Origin: Paenibacillus roseus
Lineage (GTDB): Bacteria > Bacillota > Bacilli > Paenibacillales > Paenibacillaceae
Length of the DNA: 64,000 nt
Reading direction: 5' to 3'
Assembly (NCBI RefSeq): GCF_016424485.1
Contig: NZ_JAELUP010000103.1
Coordinates: forward strand, 704,686 to 768,685
The notes under the pieces are model-generated. The model was not told the origin of the DNA, ran no database searches, and worked only from the letters and a program-made list of their open reading frames with translations. The translations under genes were made by a program, and so were the position numbers. Shown here in pieces: positions 16,184 to 25,218 of this stretch (position 1 is the first letter of the stretch; the number at the start of each line of letters is the position of its first letter).

Positions 16184-17047
16184 ATGGCTAAACCGCTAAC
16201 GGTGTTGAAATCCAAACAAATGAAAGATAACAAAGAGCCTATTACAGTACTTACTGCATATGATTATCCGTCTGCCAAGCTTGCTGAAGAGGCAGGGGTA
16301 GATATGATTCTCGTAGGCGACTCTCTTGGCAACGTCGTTCTTGGCTATGACACGACAATCCCGGTAACGGTCGATGATATGGTCTATCATACCAGGGCTG
16401 TGGCAAGGGGAGCAGGCTCGACATTTATAATAGCGGACATGCCATTCATGTCCTATCATGTAAGCAAGGAAGATACACTGCGAGCTGCATCCAGATTAAT
16501 GAAAGAAGGGCACGCCACGGCAATCAAGATGGAGGGCGGCGCCGAGATTGCGGACGAAGTCGCGGCTTGTGTCCGCGCAGGCATTCCTGTCATGGGGCAT
16601 CTGGGGCTGACGCCGCAGTCCATTCACATGCTAAGCGGATATCGGATACAAGGCAAAGATGAGCAGTCAGCGCGCAAATTGCTGGAGGATGCGCTCGCGC
16701 TGGAGCAAGCAGGGGCATTTGCTGTTGTGCTGGAGCTGGTAACCGAGCCTGTAGCCGCGGAGATTAGCGCTGCCTTGTCAATCCCGACGATCGGCATCGG
16801 GGCAGGGCGGGGATGTGACGGCCAAGTACTGGTGTTTCACGATTTGCTGCAATACGCTTCCCCGTATCAGCCGAAGAAATTTGTGAAAAATTATGCGAAT
16901 ATCGGGGCGACGATCCACAGTGCCATCGAGGATTATGTCAAGGATGTCAAAAACCGCCGTTTTCCGGCAGAAGAGCATGTGTTCACGTCGGCAGGGGCTG
17001 GTACAGCGTCGGGACCTGTCTACGGTTCCGCAAAGGAGAATGGCTGA
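16184..17047 (+). CDS. panB: 3-methyl-2-oxobutanoate hydroxymethyltransferase
   Basis: A 287-residue TIM-barrel enzyme that adds a hydroxymethyl group from 5,10-methylene-THF to alpha-ketoisovalerate, the first pantothenate step. Recognisable segments are TAYDYPSAK (about residues 22-30), the Mg2+-binding DSLGNVVLGY (about 46-55), GHLGLTPQS and IGIGAGRGCDGQVLVF. The ATG at 16184 follows AAAGGGAG; an upstream extension would lie inside the leader. Its stop overlaps panC by 1 nt. Confidence 0.97.
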   Translation: MAKPLTVLKSKQMKDNKEPITVLTAYDYPSAKLAEEAGVDMILVGDSLGNVVLGYDTTIPVTVDDMVYHTRAVARGAGSTFIIADMPFMSYHVSKEDTLRAASRLMKEGHATAIKMEGGAEIADEVAACVRAGIPVMGHLGLTPQSIHMLSGYRIQGKDEQSARKLLEDALALEQAGAFAVVLELVTEPVAAEISAALSIPTIGIGAGRGCDGQVLVFHDLLQYASPYQPKKFVKNYANIGATIHSAIEDYVKDVKNRRFPAEEHVFTSAGAGTASGPVYGSAKENG

Positions 17048-17940
17048 TGATCATATGTACGACTATATTTGAAGTCAAAGAAGCTGTTGCCGAGTACCGG
17101 CGCGGTGATCAAGATGGTATAGTCGGTTTTGTACCGACAATGGGGTTTCTTCATGAAGGCCATGCCAGCCTGATGCGCCGTTCCAGGGCCGAATGCGGAC
17201 TGACGGTACTCAGCATTTTCGTCAACCCGCTGCAGTTTGGCCCTAACGAAGATTTTGATCGTTACCCACGCAACGCAGAGCGGGATATTGAATTGGCAAG
17301 TAAAGAGCAGGTTGATATTGTGTTTATGCCCGCTGTCCGGGAAATGTACCCTAAGCCGGTCAAAACTACAGTGCTTGTATCGGACTTGACAGACCGTTTG
17401 TGCGGAGCGTCTCGGCCAGGACATTTTGACGGTGTAGGCACAGTTGTCAGCAAGCTGTTTCATATTGTAGCGCCCGACAAGGCGTACTTTGGACTGAAGG
17501 ATGCACAGCAGGTGGCTGTTATCGCCAAAATGACTGAGGATCTTAATTTTCCGGTCGAGATTGTGCCGTGTGAAACGGTGCGTGAGGGGGACGGCCTGGC
17601 GCTAAGCTCTCGTAATGTGTACTTGAATGAAGATGAGCGGGCGCAGGCGGTCGTGCTGTATCGGGCGCTGAACATGGCCTCTGAGCTGTCCCAGTCGGAA
17701 AGCATGACGCCGGCGAACTTGCGCGACAAGTTGAATCAATATATAAAGGAAGACGCTCCATTATCTAACATTGATTATATTCAGGTTCTTGGGTATCCTG
17801 ACTTGGCAGAGCTGGATAGCCGTACTCCTTTGAAGGAGCTAAGGGATAGCTGGATTGTAGCCATGGCTGTCAAGTTCGGCAGCACGAGACTGATTGACAA
17901 TCGATTATTTCCTGGGGAAGAGGTGGCCAGCCATGTTTAG
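17047..17940 (+). CDS. panC: Pantothenate synthetase
   Basis: A 297-residue ligase joining pantoate and beta-alanine with ATP. Motifs of the HIGH/KMSKS nucleotidyl transferase type are present: VPTMGFLHEGH (about residues 26-36), NPLQFGPNEDFDRYPR (about 59-74), FGLKDAQQ and LSSRNVYL (about 185-192). The start ATG overlaps the panB stop (TGATG), and the end overlaps panD by 8 nt, so all three genes are translationally linked. Confidence 0.97.
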   Translation: MIICTTIFEVKEAVAEYRRGDQDGIVGFVPTMGFLHEGHASLMRRSRAECGLTVLSIFVNPLQFGPNEDFDRYPRNAERDIELASKEQVDIVFMPAVREMYPKPVKTTVLVSDLTDRLCGASRPGHFDGVGTVVSKLFHIVAPDKAYFGLKDAQQVAVIAKMTEDLNFPVEIVPCETVREGDGLALSSRNVYLNEDERAQAVVLYRALNMASELSQSESMTPANLRDKLNQYIKEDAPLSNIDYIQVLGYPDLAELDSRTPLKELRDSWIVAMAVKFGSTRLIDNRLFPGEEVASHV

Positions 17941-18316
17941 GACGATGATGAAATCCAAACTGCACAGGGCGACGGTTACAGAGGCAAACTTGAATTATGT
18001 AGGCAGTATTACCATAGATGAAAATTTGATGGAGCTGGCGGATATCTGGGCCAATGAAAAGGTGCAGATTGTGAATAACAATAACGGCGCCAGACTGGAA
18101 ACCTATGTCATTCCCGGCGAACGCGGCTCCGGTGTGATCTGTCTGAACGGAGCAGCCGCACGACTTGTTCAGCTCGGGGACAAGGTCATTATTATTTCTT
18201 ATTCCATAATGACCGACGAGGCCGCGCGCACGCACCAGCCGAAGGTGGTTATTTTGGATGAGGGCAATCGTCCGGCCGAATTGCTGTCGGAAGAAATTCA
18301 TGCTACTGTCAAATAA
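17933..18316 (+). CDS. panD: Aspartate 1-decarboxylase, pyruvoyl-dependent
   Basis: A 127-residue proenzyme that cleaves itself between Gly24 and Ser25 (NYVGS) to form the pyruvoyl group, then decarboxylates aspartate to beta-alanine for PanC. The standard position of this Gly-Ser pair supports the ATG at 17933, inside the end of panC, after GAGGTGG. Length is normal. Last gene of panBCD. Confidence 0.96.
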   Translation: MFRTMMKSKLHRATVTEANLNYVGSITIDENLMELADIWANEKVQIVNNNNGARLETYVIPGERGSGVICLNGAAARLVQLGDKVIIISYSIMTDEAARTHQPKVVILDEGNRPAELLSEEIHATVK

Positions 18317-18504
18317 GCTTCACATTGTTAATGCTTTGCAAACCGCCTTTTGACTGTATGAAAACAACCGCCAAGACAAAGAATGAGCATACAAACAAAT
18401 TGCCGTAAGGGCTGTATTTTAATCCGGTGCATGACCAGTCAGCAGCCGGAACTGGCAGCCGAGGCATCTACGCTTTTTCTTCTGTCAAGGAGGATGATCT
18501 GTCC

Positions 18505-19188
18505 ATGTTCAGTCATTTGTTTGCGACCATGAATGAGCTGCTTGATGAGTTGATCAAGCGCAATCCGAATGGCGTATTGCAGGGTCAGGATGAAGAGCAG
18601 TTTGCGGTGTTGAAGGCAATGAGTGATAAAATAATGGATGAATGGCTAAGTTTCGAGGAGAAAATTGCACTTTTTAAAGATAAAATGCAGGATTCCGATG
18701 CCGAAAAGACGAATAATATTACAATGCCGCTCACTGCGGTACTGACAGACAAGCCGCCGGTTCCTGCCGCTTTACAGGCAGAACTGGAGCAGCTTCTATC
18801 GAAAGGACAAGGCTATTTCAAGCTCTATATGTTCCCGGAAGCCGCAGATGCCTTTAATGAGGTAATGCAGCGGTCTCCCGATTGCAACCTTGCCAGACTG
18901 TTTTTGGCGATGACCTACATGCATATGCAGGAGTGGTACGAGGCACAACGGCATTTTCAGCTGATTGTCGCACTTGCGGATCATCCGAAGTGGCAGGCTC
19001 TTGGACTCAATGCGCTGGGCTGCATACAGGCCATTCGCCAAAATCTGGACCAGGCGGAGATTTATTTTCAAAAAGCCTATGACGCTGATCCGTCATTTGA
19101 AGAAACGCTAAGCAATCTTCATGCATGCAAGACCCGGGACGGACAGTTATCATTATATTTCGGTAGTGCGAAACTTAGCTGTTTGTGA
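18505..19188 (+). CDS. TPR-containing protein of unknown role
   Basis: A 227-residue protein. The first 80 residues are helical and acidic; residues about 92-215 form TPR-like helix pairs (FKLYMFPEAADAFNEVMQRS, ALGLNALGCIQAIRQNLDQA). No signal or membrane segment. The ATG at 18505 follows AAGGAGG with an 11-nt gap; the frame is open further upstream but lacks a good ribosome site. It sits between panD and dinG, which are adjacent in B. subtilis. The 3' end is 14 nt from the dinG start. The 188-bp gap upstream contains a small hairpin (CCAGT/ACTGG) and no clear terminator. Confidence 0.8.
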   Translation: MFSHLFATMNELLDELIKRNPNGVLQGQDEEQFAVLKAMSDKIMDEWLSFEEKIALFKDKMQDSDAEKTNNITMPLTAVLTDKPPVPAALQAELEQLLSKGQGYFKLYMFPEAADAFNEVMQRSPDCNLARLFLAMTYMHMQEWYEAQRHFQLIVALADHPKWQALGLNALGCIQAIRQNLDQAEIYFQKAYDADPSFEETLSNLHACKTRDGQLSLYFGSAKLSCL

Positions 19189-19202
19189 GAGGGTCGAACC
19201 GG

Positions 19203-22073
19203 ATGAAATTTGCAGTATTGGATTTGGAAACGACCGGCAATCAGGCCGATGATGAAATTATACAGGTTGGACTCGTTATTGTTGATGAATTTTTAACGAT
19301 TACAGATACGTACAGTTCTTTTGTTAAGCCAACGATCGAAATCTCGCCTTTTATAACCCAGCTTACTGGCATTGACGATGCAATGGTTGCTGAAGCACCT
19401 CCTGTTGAAGAGGTGCTTCTCGCCATGGTTCCCCTTCTTGCGGATGCGGTTCTTGTCGCTCATAATGTAGGTTTTGACGCCAGCTTTCTTAACCAGGCGC
19501 TGGATAAAAGCGGCTACATGCCATTTGTCGGGAGAAGGCTGGATACGGTTGATTTATTGAAATTTCTATACCCATCCTTGACCACTTACCAACTCGGCGC
19601 TGTATCCGAGTTGTTCGGCATTGTGCATGACCGTCATCATCAGGCGGACAGCGACGCGATGGCAACAGCGGTGCTTCTGCAAAAGTGCGTTGCCAAGTTG
19701 CGCGATTTGCCGCTGCTGACGCTGCAGAGACTGGCATCGTTCTTTCATCCGAATGAGGATCTCGGCTGGTTTATTAATCAGACGCTGTCCTATAAGGAAA
19801 AAGAATCGTCCGTGGATGGAGATACCCATTCCTACTTTAGGCAACTTGCTTTGCGCGTGCCCGAATGGACGGAAGAAGAGCCCCCAAGACAGGGACTTGA
19901 TGCCGCTATCGATCTGAGCGAACTGGAATTCCCGGAGTATATGAATATCGTTCGCCAAAAATTCCGCGAACATGTTCAGAATTATGAGGAGCGAGAAGCG
20001 CAAAATCAGATGTTCCAGGAAGTATATGATGCCCTGGAATCGAATAGTCATCTGCTCATCGAAGCGGGTACAGGTACAGGGAAATCCTTGGGCTATCTGA
20101 TTCCCTCGTTATTTTATGGTGTCCGCAATGATAGAAAGATAGTCGTTAGCACGCATACCATTAATTTGCAGGAACAGATTCGGGAACGCGATATCCCGCT
20201 GCTGCAAGCGACGATGCCCTTTGAATTTCGGGCGTCTGTCTTTAAGGGTAGAGGGAATTATTTATGCTTGCGAAAGTTTGAAGGCAAAGTGAATATGCAG
20301 GATTTTGCTGCTCCTAACGAGGATCGGCTTACCGCGGCTCAAATGATTGTTTGGTTGGGAGAGACCGAGCATGGCGACCAAGAGGAGTTGCATTTCGGCA
20401 ATAAAGGCGCTGATTTTTGGGAGACGGTGTCAAGCGATGCAGATTCCTGTCTCAACAGAGCCTGCCCTTGGTTCAAGCGATGCTTCTATCACCGGGCCAA
20501 GCAGGAGGCGAACCTTGCCGATGTCATCGTTACGAACCATTCCATGCTGTTTACGGATATTCGAGCGGATCATCGTCTGCTGCCCACTTACGAGCATCTG
20601 GTGGTGGATGAGGCTCATCACCTTGAAGAGGTCGCAAGCAAGCATCTTGGCTTGCAAGTTTCATATTTCTCGCTCCAGCATCCGCTGCTGAGATTATACA
20701 AGGACGCGAAGAACGGGATGCTCTCGGCCCTGCAGTCCAAGCTGCAAAATGAGGATGACGAGTACGTAGAAGCGTGGCAAGAGACGATTGACAGCATTCA
20801 GCCCTATGTGACAGAAATTAAAGAAGGCTGGGAGCGGCTGATGGAGCTATTGTATGGCAGCTGTACAATTACGGCGCCTGCTGATGCAGCCGAGAATTTG
20901 CCTGCGGTACTAAGGCTGAAGCCGGATTCATTGCCGGAAATCTGGCAAGAAGCAGGAACGCTGGAGGCGAACTTGCACACGCAGATCAGCCGAATGGCGA
21001 AAACAATGGATAAGCTGCTCTCGGAAATCAAGGATCGTGTGGATGATCACTCCATTCAAGCGCTCGTCACGGATTTGAACGGCGTTGTCAAGGATTTGAA
21101 CAGGCTCAAGGACGACTTGCGAGCTTTCATCAAAATGGAGGATCCATCTACCGTCTATTGGATCGAAGCTTCCGCCCAGTTCAAGACGAAGTCCGTTCAT
21201 TTGTTTGCCGTTCCGGCGGATGTAAGCGGTCAGCTTAAAAAATATTTTTTTGACACCAAAAAGAGCATCACGCTGACTTCAGCTACCTTATCGGTCCAGA
21301 AGTCCTTCCAATACGCAAGTGAGCAGCTTGGCTTATGGGAGCATGAGCAGTCCGGGAAATTGAAGACCGTGCAGCTTCCATCCCCTTTCAATTACAGGGA
21401 GCAGGCGCTCGTTATTGTCCCGAGGGATTTCCCGAGTTTGAAAGGTCAAACGGGCGATCCGAATTTTATTGCACGGCTGACAGAATCGCTTGCCGAAGCG
21501 GCTATTGAGACGAATGGGCGAATGCTGATTTTGTTTACCTCTTACAAGATGCTGAGGCAGGCTTATGAACCGTTGAAGGAGTTATTGACACCGGCCGGTA
21601 TCCAGGTGCTTGGACAAGGTATTGACAGCGGCAACCGAAGCAAGCTGACAAGACGATTCCAGCAAAATCAGGCCTCCGTATTGCTTGGCACAAACAGCTT
21701 TTGGGAAGGCGTAGATATACCGGGCGATGCTCTGACAACACTCGCGATTGTACGACTGCCATTCCAGCCTCCCAACCATCCGTTAGTGGAAGCTAAGGCA
21801 GAATTGCTGACGGCACAAAAGCAAAACCCCTTTATGAAGCTTTCGATTCCTCAGGCGGTTATTCGCTTCAAGCAAGGTTTTGGGCGACTGGTGCGTAGTG
21901 CCAGAGATAAGGGGATCGTGTTGATTTATGATACGAGAGTCATTGAAACCAGGTACGGCAAGTTTTTCTTGTTTTCTCTGCCCGGACCGAAAATTGAATC
22001 GATGCATGTAGACAAAATCGTGCCGCGAATGAGGGAATGGCTCGCTGCAGAACAAAAGGAGGAAAAAGGATGA
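19203..22073 (+). CDS. dinG: DinG-type ATP-dependent helicase with N-terminal exonuclease domain
   Basis: A 956-residue fusion. Residues 1-170 are a DEDD 3'-5' exonuclease like the DNA polymerase III epsilon subunit (LDLETTG near residue 5, HNVGFDASF near 88, HHQADSDA near 148). Residues about 270-950 are an XPD/DinG superfamily 2 helicase: EAGTGTGKSLGY Walker A, a four-Cys cluster region (CLNRACPWFKRCFYH), VDEAHHLEE, and late motifs GTNSFWEGVDIPG and GFGRLVRS. In B. subtilis the same fusion follows panD. The cluster cysteines suggest an iron-sulfur site, not proven for this branch. Start chosen at ATG 19203; a GTG at 19185 is possible. The end overlaps rex. Confidence 0.92.
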   Translation: MKFAVLDLETTGNQADDEIIQVGLVIVDEFLTITDTYSSFVKPTIEISPFITQLTGIDDAMVAEAPPVEEVLLAMVPLLADAVLVAHNVGFDASFLNQALDKSGYMPFVGRRLDTVDLLKFLYPSLTTYQLGAVSELFGIVHDRHHQADSDAMATAVLLQKCVAKLRDLPLLTLQRLASFFHPNEDLGWFINQTLSYKEKESSVDGDTHSYFRQLALRVPEWTEEEPPRQGLDAAIDLSELEFPEYMNIVRQKFREHVQNYEEREAQNQMFQEVYDALESNSHLLIEAGTGTGKSLGYLIPSLFYGVRNDRKIVVSTHTINLQEQIRERDIPLLQATMPFEFRASVFKGRGNYLCLRKFEGKVNMQDFAAPNEDRLTAAQMIVWLGETEHGDQEELHFGNKGADFWETVSSDADSCLNRACPWFKRCFYHRAKQEANLADVIVTNHSMLFTDIRADHRLLPTYEHLVVDEAHHLEEVASKHLGLQVSYFSLQHPLLRLYKDAKNGMLSALQSKLQNEDDEYVEAWQETIDSIQPYVTEIKEGWERLMELLYGSCTITAPADAAENLPAVLRLKPDSLPEIWQEAGTLEANLHTQISRMAKTMDKLLSEIKDRVDDHSIQALVTDLNGVVKDLNRLKDDLRAFIKMEDPSTVYWIEASAQFKTKSVHLFAVPADVSGQLKKYFFDTKKSITLTSATLSVQKSFQYASEQLGLWEHEQSGKLKTVQLPSPFNYREQALVIVPRDFPSLKGQTGDPNFIARLTESLAEAAIETNGRMLILFTSYKMLRQAYEPLKELLTPAGIQVLGQGIDSGNRSKLTRRFQQNQASVLLGTNSFWEGVDIPGDALTTLAIVRLPFQPPNHPLVEAKAELLTAQKQNPFMKLSIPQAVIRFKQGFGRLVRSARDKGIVLIYDTRVIETRYGKFFLFSLPGPKIESMHVDKIVPRMREWLAAEQKEEKG

Positions 22074-22711
22074 AGCAGATGAAAATTTCAGAAGCGGTCG
22101 TTCGCCGTCTGCCAATCTACCTTCAATTTTTGAATGAACTGAACAAGCGGGAGGTTCAGACGGTCTCTTCCCAAGACCTTGGGCAGAGACTTGATCTGAA
22201 TCCGGCGCAAATTCGCAAGGATTTGGCTTATTTCGGTGAATTCGGACGCAAGGGAATCGGTTATGATGTCGTCTATCTGATTGAGAAAATCCGGCAAATT
22301 CTCAAGCTCAATCAAACTTTGCATGTTGCGCTTGTCGGGGCTGGAAATCTTGGCCATGCGCTGTGCAATTACAATATGTACATGAATGATAACATGAAAA
22401 TTATGGCTGTATTCGACGCTCTTCCTTCCAAAATCGGAACCCATATCAACAGCTTGACTGTAAGACCTATGCAAGATCTGAAGCAACTGGTCGATGAGCA
22501 TAATATTCGAATCGGAATTATTACGGTTCCTGCTGTAGAAGCTCAGAATGTTGCCAATCAACTTGTTGAAGCGGGTGTGGAAGGCATATTGAATTTTGCT
22601 CCGGTTATATTGAAGGTGCCCGAAGAAGTGCGTATTCACCATGCGGATTTCACTAGAGAATTATTAAGCTTGGCTTATTACTTGGACTATGAAGGAGAAG
22701 AATCACTATGA
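22070..22711 (+). CDS. rex: Redox-sensing transcriptional repressor Rex
   Basis: A 213-residue repressor that binds DNA when NADH/NAD+ is low and leaves it when NADH rises. N-terminal winged helix (SSQDLGQRLDLNPAQIRKDL, residues about 28-47) followed by GEFGRKGIGYDV and a Rossmann domain with VGAGNLGHAL (about residues 88-97). Length is normal. The ATG overlaps the dinG stop (ATGA) after AAAAGGAGG. Its targets usually include anaerobic and respiratory genes; I did not find a convincing Rex operator in this window. Confidence 0.95.
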   Translation: MKQMKISEAVVRRLPIYLQFLNELNKREVQTVSSQDLGQRLDLNPAQIRKDLAYFGEFGRKGIGYDVVYLIEKIRQILKLNQTLHVALVGAGNLGHALCNYNMYMNDNMKIMAVFDALPSKIGTHINSLTVRPMQDLKQLVDEHNIRIGIITVPAVEAQNVANQLVEAGVEGILNFAPVILKVPEEVRIHHADFTRELLSLAYYLDYEGEESL

Positions 22712-24012
22712 GCCGCCTTTGGATCGAGAACGGGATATTCGTTACCATGGATGATGAAGCGCTAGTTGTACGCGGACATATGGTCGTTGAGAACGACCTG
22801 ATTGTTTATATTGGAGCTGACGCGCCGGATGCATCGCTGACTGAAGGAGCCCAAATCATCAACGGAAAAGGCCAGTTGTTCATGCCGGGACTGATCAATA
22901 CGCACGGTCATGCTGCGATGTCGTTGCTGCGCGGCTATTCCGATGATGAAACGTTGCAAGTGTGGCTGCAGCAGTATATGTGGCCAATGGAAGGCAAATA
23001 TCAGGATGAAGATACACGGACGGGCACATCGCTGGCAGTACTGGAGATGCTCAAGAGCGGAACAACTACCTTCGTCGATATGTATGACCGAATGGATATC
23101 GTTGCCCAGGTTGTGGAACAGTCCGGAATTCGAGCCTGGCTGACGCGCGGCGCGATCGGTCTGTGTTCTGAGGAAGAGCAGCGCGCCAAGCTTGAGGAAG
23201 CGATTGCTTTCGCAAAGAATTGGAACGGAAAAGGAGAGGGGCGTATTCGTACGATGATGTCGCCTCATGCGCCTTATACATGCCCGCCTGCTTTTATTGA
23301 GCAGTTCGTGCAAGCCGCGCATGATCTCGATTTGCCGATGCATACGCATATGTCGGAGACGCTTGCGGAAGTAGAGCAGAACGTCCGTGATTACGGAAGC
23401 CGTCCGGTCGAGCATTTGCTCAAACTGGGATTCTTCTCCCGGCCATCATTCGTTGCTCATGGCGTTCATCTGAATGATGAGGAAATCGCCATTCTAAAAG
23501 CGCATCAGGTATCTATCTCCCATAACCCGGCGAGCAATCTGAAACTTGCCAGCGGTGTAGCGAGAGTGCCGGATTTGCTCCGTGCAGGAGTTACGGTTTC
23601 GCTTGGCACAGACAGCGCGGCCAGCAACAACAATTTGAATCTGTTCAATGAAATTCGTTTGGCAGCCCTGATTCATAAAGGAGTCAGCGGTGATCCTACA
23701 GCGATTCCCGCCCTGACAGCATTGCGAATGGGAACGGTATATGGGGCGAGAACACTCTGGCAAGAGCATGAGATTGGCCGTTTGAAGTCTGGCATGAAGG
23801 CGGACTTTATTGCACTCGACATTGAGCAGGCGCATTTTTACCCACAGACGGATTTCATTTCTCACCTCGTTTATGCAGCTTCGGGTCGAGATGTCCGCCA
23901 TGTATGGGTCAACGGACGCCAGGTTGTGGAGAATCGGCAGTGCCTGTTTATTGACGAAGAACGTGTCCGTCATGAAGCGCAAGTCCGCTTCGAGGCGTTG
24001 GGTCAGCGATAA
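22708..24012 (+). CDS. mtaD: Amidohydrolase, probable 5'-methylthioadenosine/S-adenosylhomocysteine deaminase
   Basis: A 434-residue metal-dependent deaminase of the TRZ/ATZ type. Metal-binding motifs: THGH (near residue 65-68), HTHMSE (about 211-216), HGVHL (about 251-255) and the Asp in SLGTDSAASNNNL (about 301-313). MtaD enzymes deaminate methylthioadenosine, S-adenosylhomocysteine or adenosine; relatives act on guanine or cytosine analogues, so the substrate is inferred. It overlaps rex by 4 nt and ypmB by 1 nt. A methionine-salvage role would fit the mtn genes at 30-39 kb, but that link is an inference. Confidence 0.82.
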   Translation: MSRLWIENGIFVTMDDEALVVRGHMVVENDLIVYIGADAPDASLTEGAQIINGKGQLFMPGLINTHGHAAMSLLRGYSDDETLQVWLQQYMWPMEGKYQDEDTRTGTSLAVLEMLKSGTTTFVDMYDRMDIVAQVVEQSGIRAWLTRGAIGLCSEEEQRAKLEEAIAFAKNWNGKGEGRIRTMMSPHAPYTCPPAFIEQFVQAAHDLDLPMHTHMSETLAEVEQNVRDYGSRPVEHLLKLGFFSRPSFVAHGVHLNDEEIAILKAHQVSISHNPASNLKLASGVARVPDLLRAGVTVSLGTDSAASNNNLNLFNEIRLAALIHKGVSGDPTAIPALTALRMGTVYGARTLWQEHEIGRLKSGMKADFIALDIEQAHFYPQTDFISHLVYAASGRDVRHVWVNGRQVVENRQCLFIDEERVRHEAQVRFEALGQR

Positions 24013-24542
24013 TGAGATCGCGTTCCAGAACAAGTCTCATGACGCCTGGGCGCTGGGTGTTGCTTATTGTAATCGTACTGACGATTATCTTTTTGCTTCT
24101 GAATTTATATTACCGCTCGACGCAGCAGGATATATGGAAGCAGGAGCGCGAGGCTGAGCAGGTTGCGGCTAAGGCGGCAGGACTTGTTCAAATTACGTCT
24201 GCCACCAAGCATATCTGGGATCAGATCGCCTGGGTCGTCAAGGGTACAGATGAAAGCGGCCAGGAGAAGATCGTTTGGGTTGTTGGCGACAAAGCCGATT
24301 CCGTCCTCGCATCCTCAGGCGTAAGCAAGGAGCAGATTACGAAGAACGTACAGTCAATCAAGCCGGATGCGGATATTATACGGGTGCAGCCGGGGCTGCT
24401 TGACGGGGAAAAAATTTGGGAAGTCTTCTATAAGCGTCACGAAACGATCGATAAATATTATTATGAGTTTTACCGGTTTACCGACGGCTCGTTTGTTACG
24501 ATCTATAATTTGCCGTCCAAATTCTCAGATGGAACGGAGTAG
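24012..24542 (+). CDS. ypmB: YpmB-like membrane-anchored protein (DUF5590/PepSY-like)
   Basis: A 176-residue protein with one N-terminal membrane segment (about residues 14-34) and a soluble extracytoplasmic part of two PepSY-like alpha/beta repeats (VVKGTDESGQEKIVWVVGDK and later WEVFYKRHETIDKYYYEFYR, each a strand-rich segment). It resembles B. subtilis YpmB, which also lies downstream of dinG. The start overlaps the previous stop by 1 nt. No known function. Confidence 0.78.
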   Translation: MRSRSRTSLMTPGRWVLLIVIVLTIIFLLLNLYYRSTQQDIWKQEREAEQVAAKAAGLVQITSATKHIWDQIAWVVKGTDESGQEKIVWVVGDKADSVLASSGVSKEQITKNVQSIKPDADIIRVQPGLLDGEKIWEVFYKRHETIDKYYYEFYRFTDGSFVTIYNLPSKFSDGTE

Positions 24543-24684
24543 CAGGGGAAGAAAACAACGCCTGTGCTCCCTTTAATTACTGCCTCTTTCATAAGGATGA
24601 TTATGATATACTCTGGTATAGATGCTGTGAATGATCTTACTGGCGTTCTATTGTAACAATCCGAAATGAAGGGGGCTTTTTGTA

Positions 24685-25218
24685 ATGCGATTGAAGTGGA
24701 TACCTACAGTCGTGACAGCCGTAATTACAGCGGCTCTGCTTTTCGGGGGATGGTATATATATCAGAGTACAGCGGTTGAGAAGCCATTCGAAAAGCTGGT
24801 TAGCGGTATAGACGGCGTTCAGTCCGTCCAATCTTCGATTGATCGAAATGCAATATCCGTGAAGCTGCAGCTTAAACCGGAGGCCGATATCCAGAATGTC
24901 GTACATGAGATTAAGGATAAAGGCGAATCCGTTATTGGCGGCAGGGAACTGAAGCTAAGCTTCGAATCCGCTTCAAGCGGCAAGCTGGAGAAGCTGTGGT
25001 CATCGGTATTGTTTCAAATAGCAGAGTCAATGGAGAAGCGAGAGTATTCCGGCATTATTGAAGCGATGGATAAGCTGCAGCAACAAAATTCAGGACTTCA
25101 AATTAAGACCGGAATCGATGATTCGAATGTATATATAACCATGCTGGATGGAGCAACTTCCAAATACATTGTGCTTCCGCGGTTTCCGGCAACGATAGGA
25201 GCGTGGAGCCATGCGTAA
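24685..25218 (+). CDS. Small single-pass membrane protein, unknown, coupled to FtsH-like gene
   Basis: A 177-residue protein I do not recognise. One membrane segment lies near residues 8-26, followed by about 150 residues of alternating strands and helices, probably outside the membrane. The ATG follows AAGGGGGC. The last 8 nt overlap the start of the next gene, an FtsH-like protease lacking the usual extracytoplasmic domain, so the two products are probably made together. The 142-bp gap upstream has AT-rich -10-like hexamers (TATACT near 24610) but no convincing full promoter. Confidence 0.75.
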   Translation: MRLKWIPTVVTAVITAALLFGGWYIYQSTAVEKPFEKLVSGIDGVQSVQSSIDRNAISVKLQLKPEADIQNVVHEIKDKGESVIGGRELKLSFESASSGKLEKLWSSVLFQIAESMEKREYSGIIEAMDKLQQQNSGLQIKTGIDDSNVYITMLDGATSKYIVLPRFPATIGAWSHA

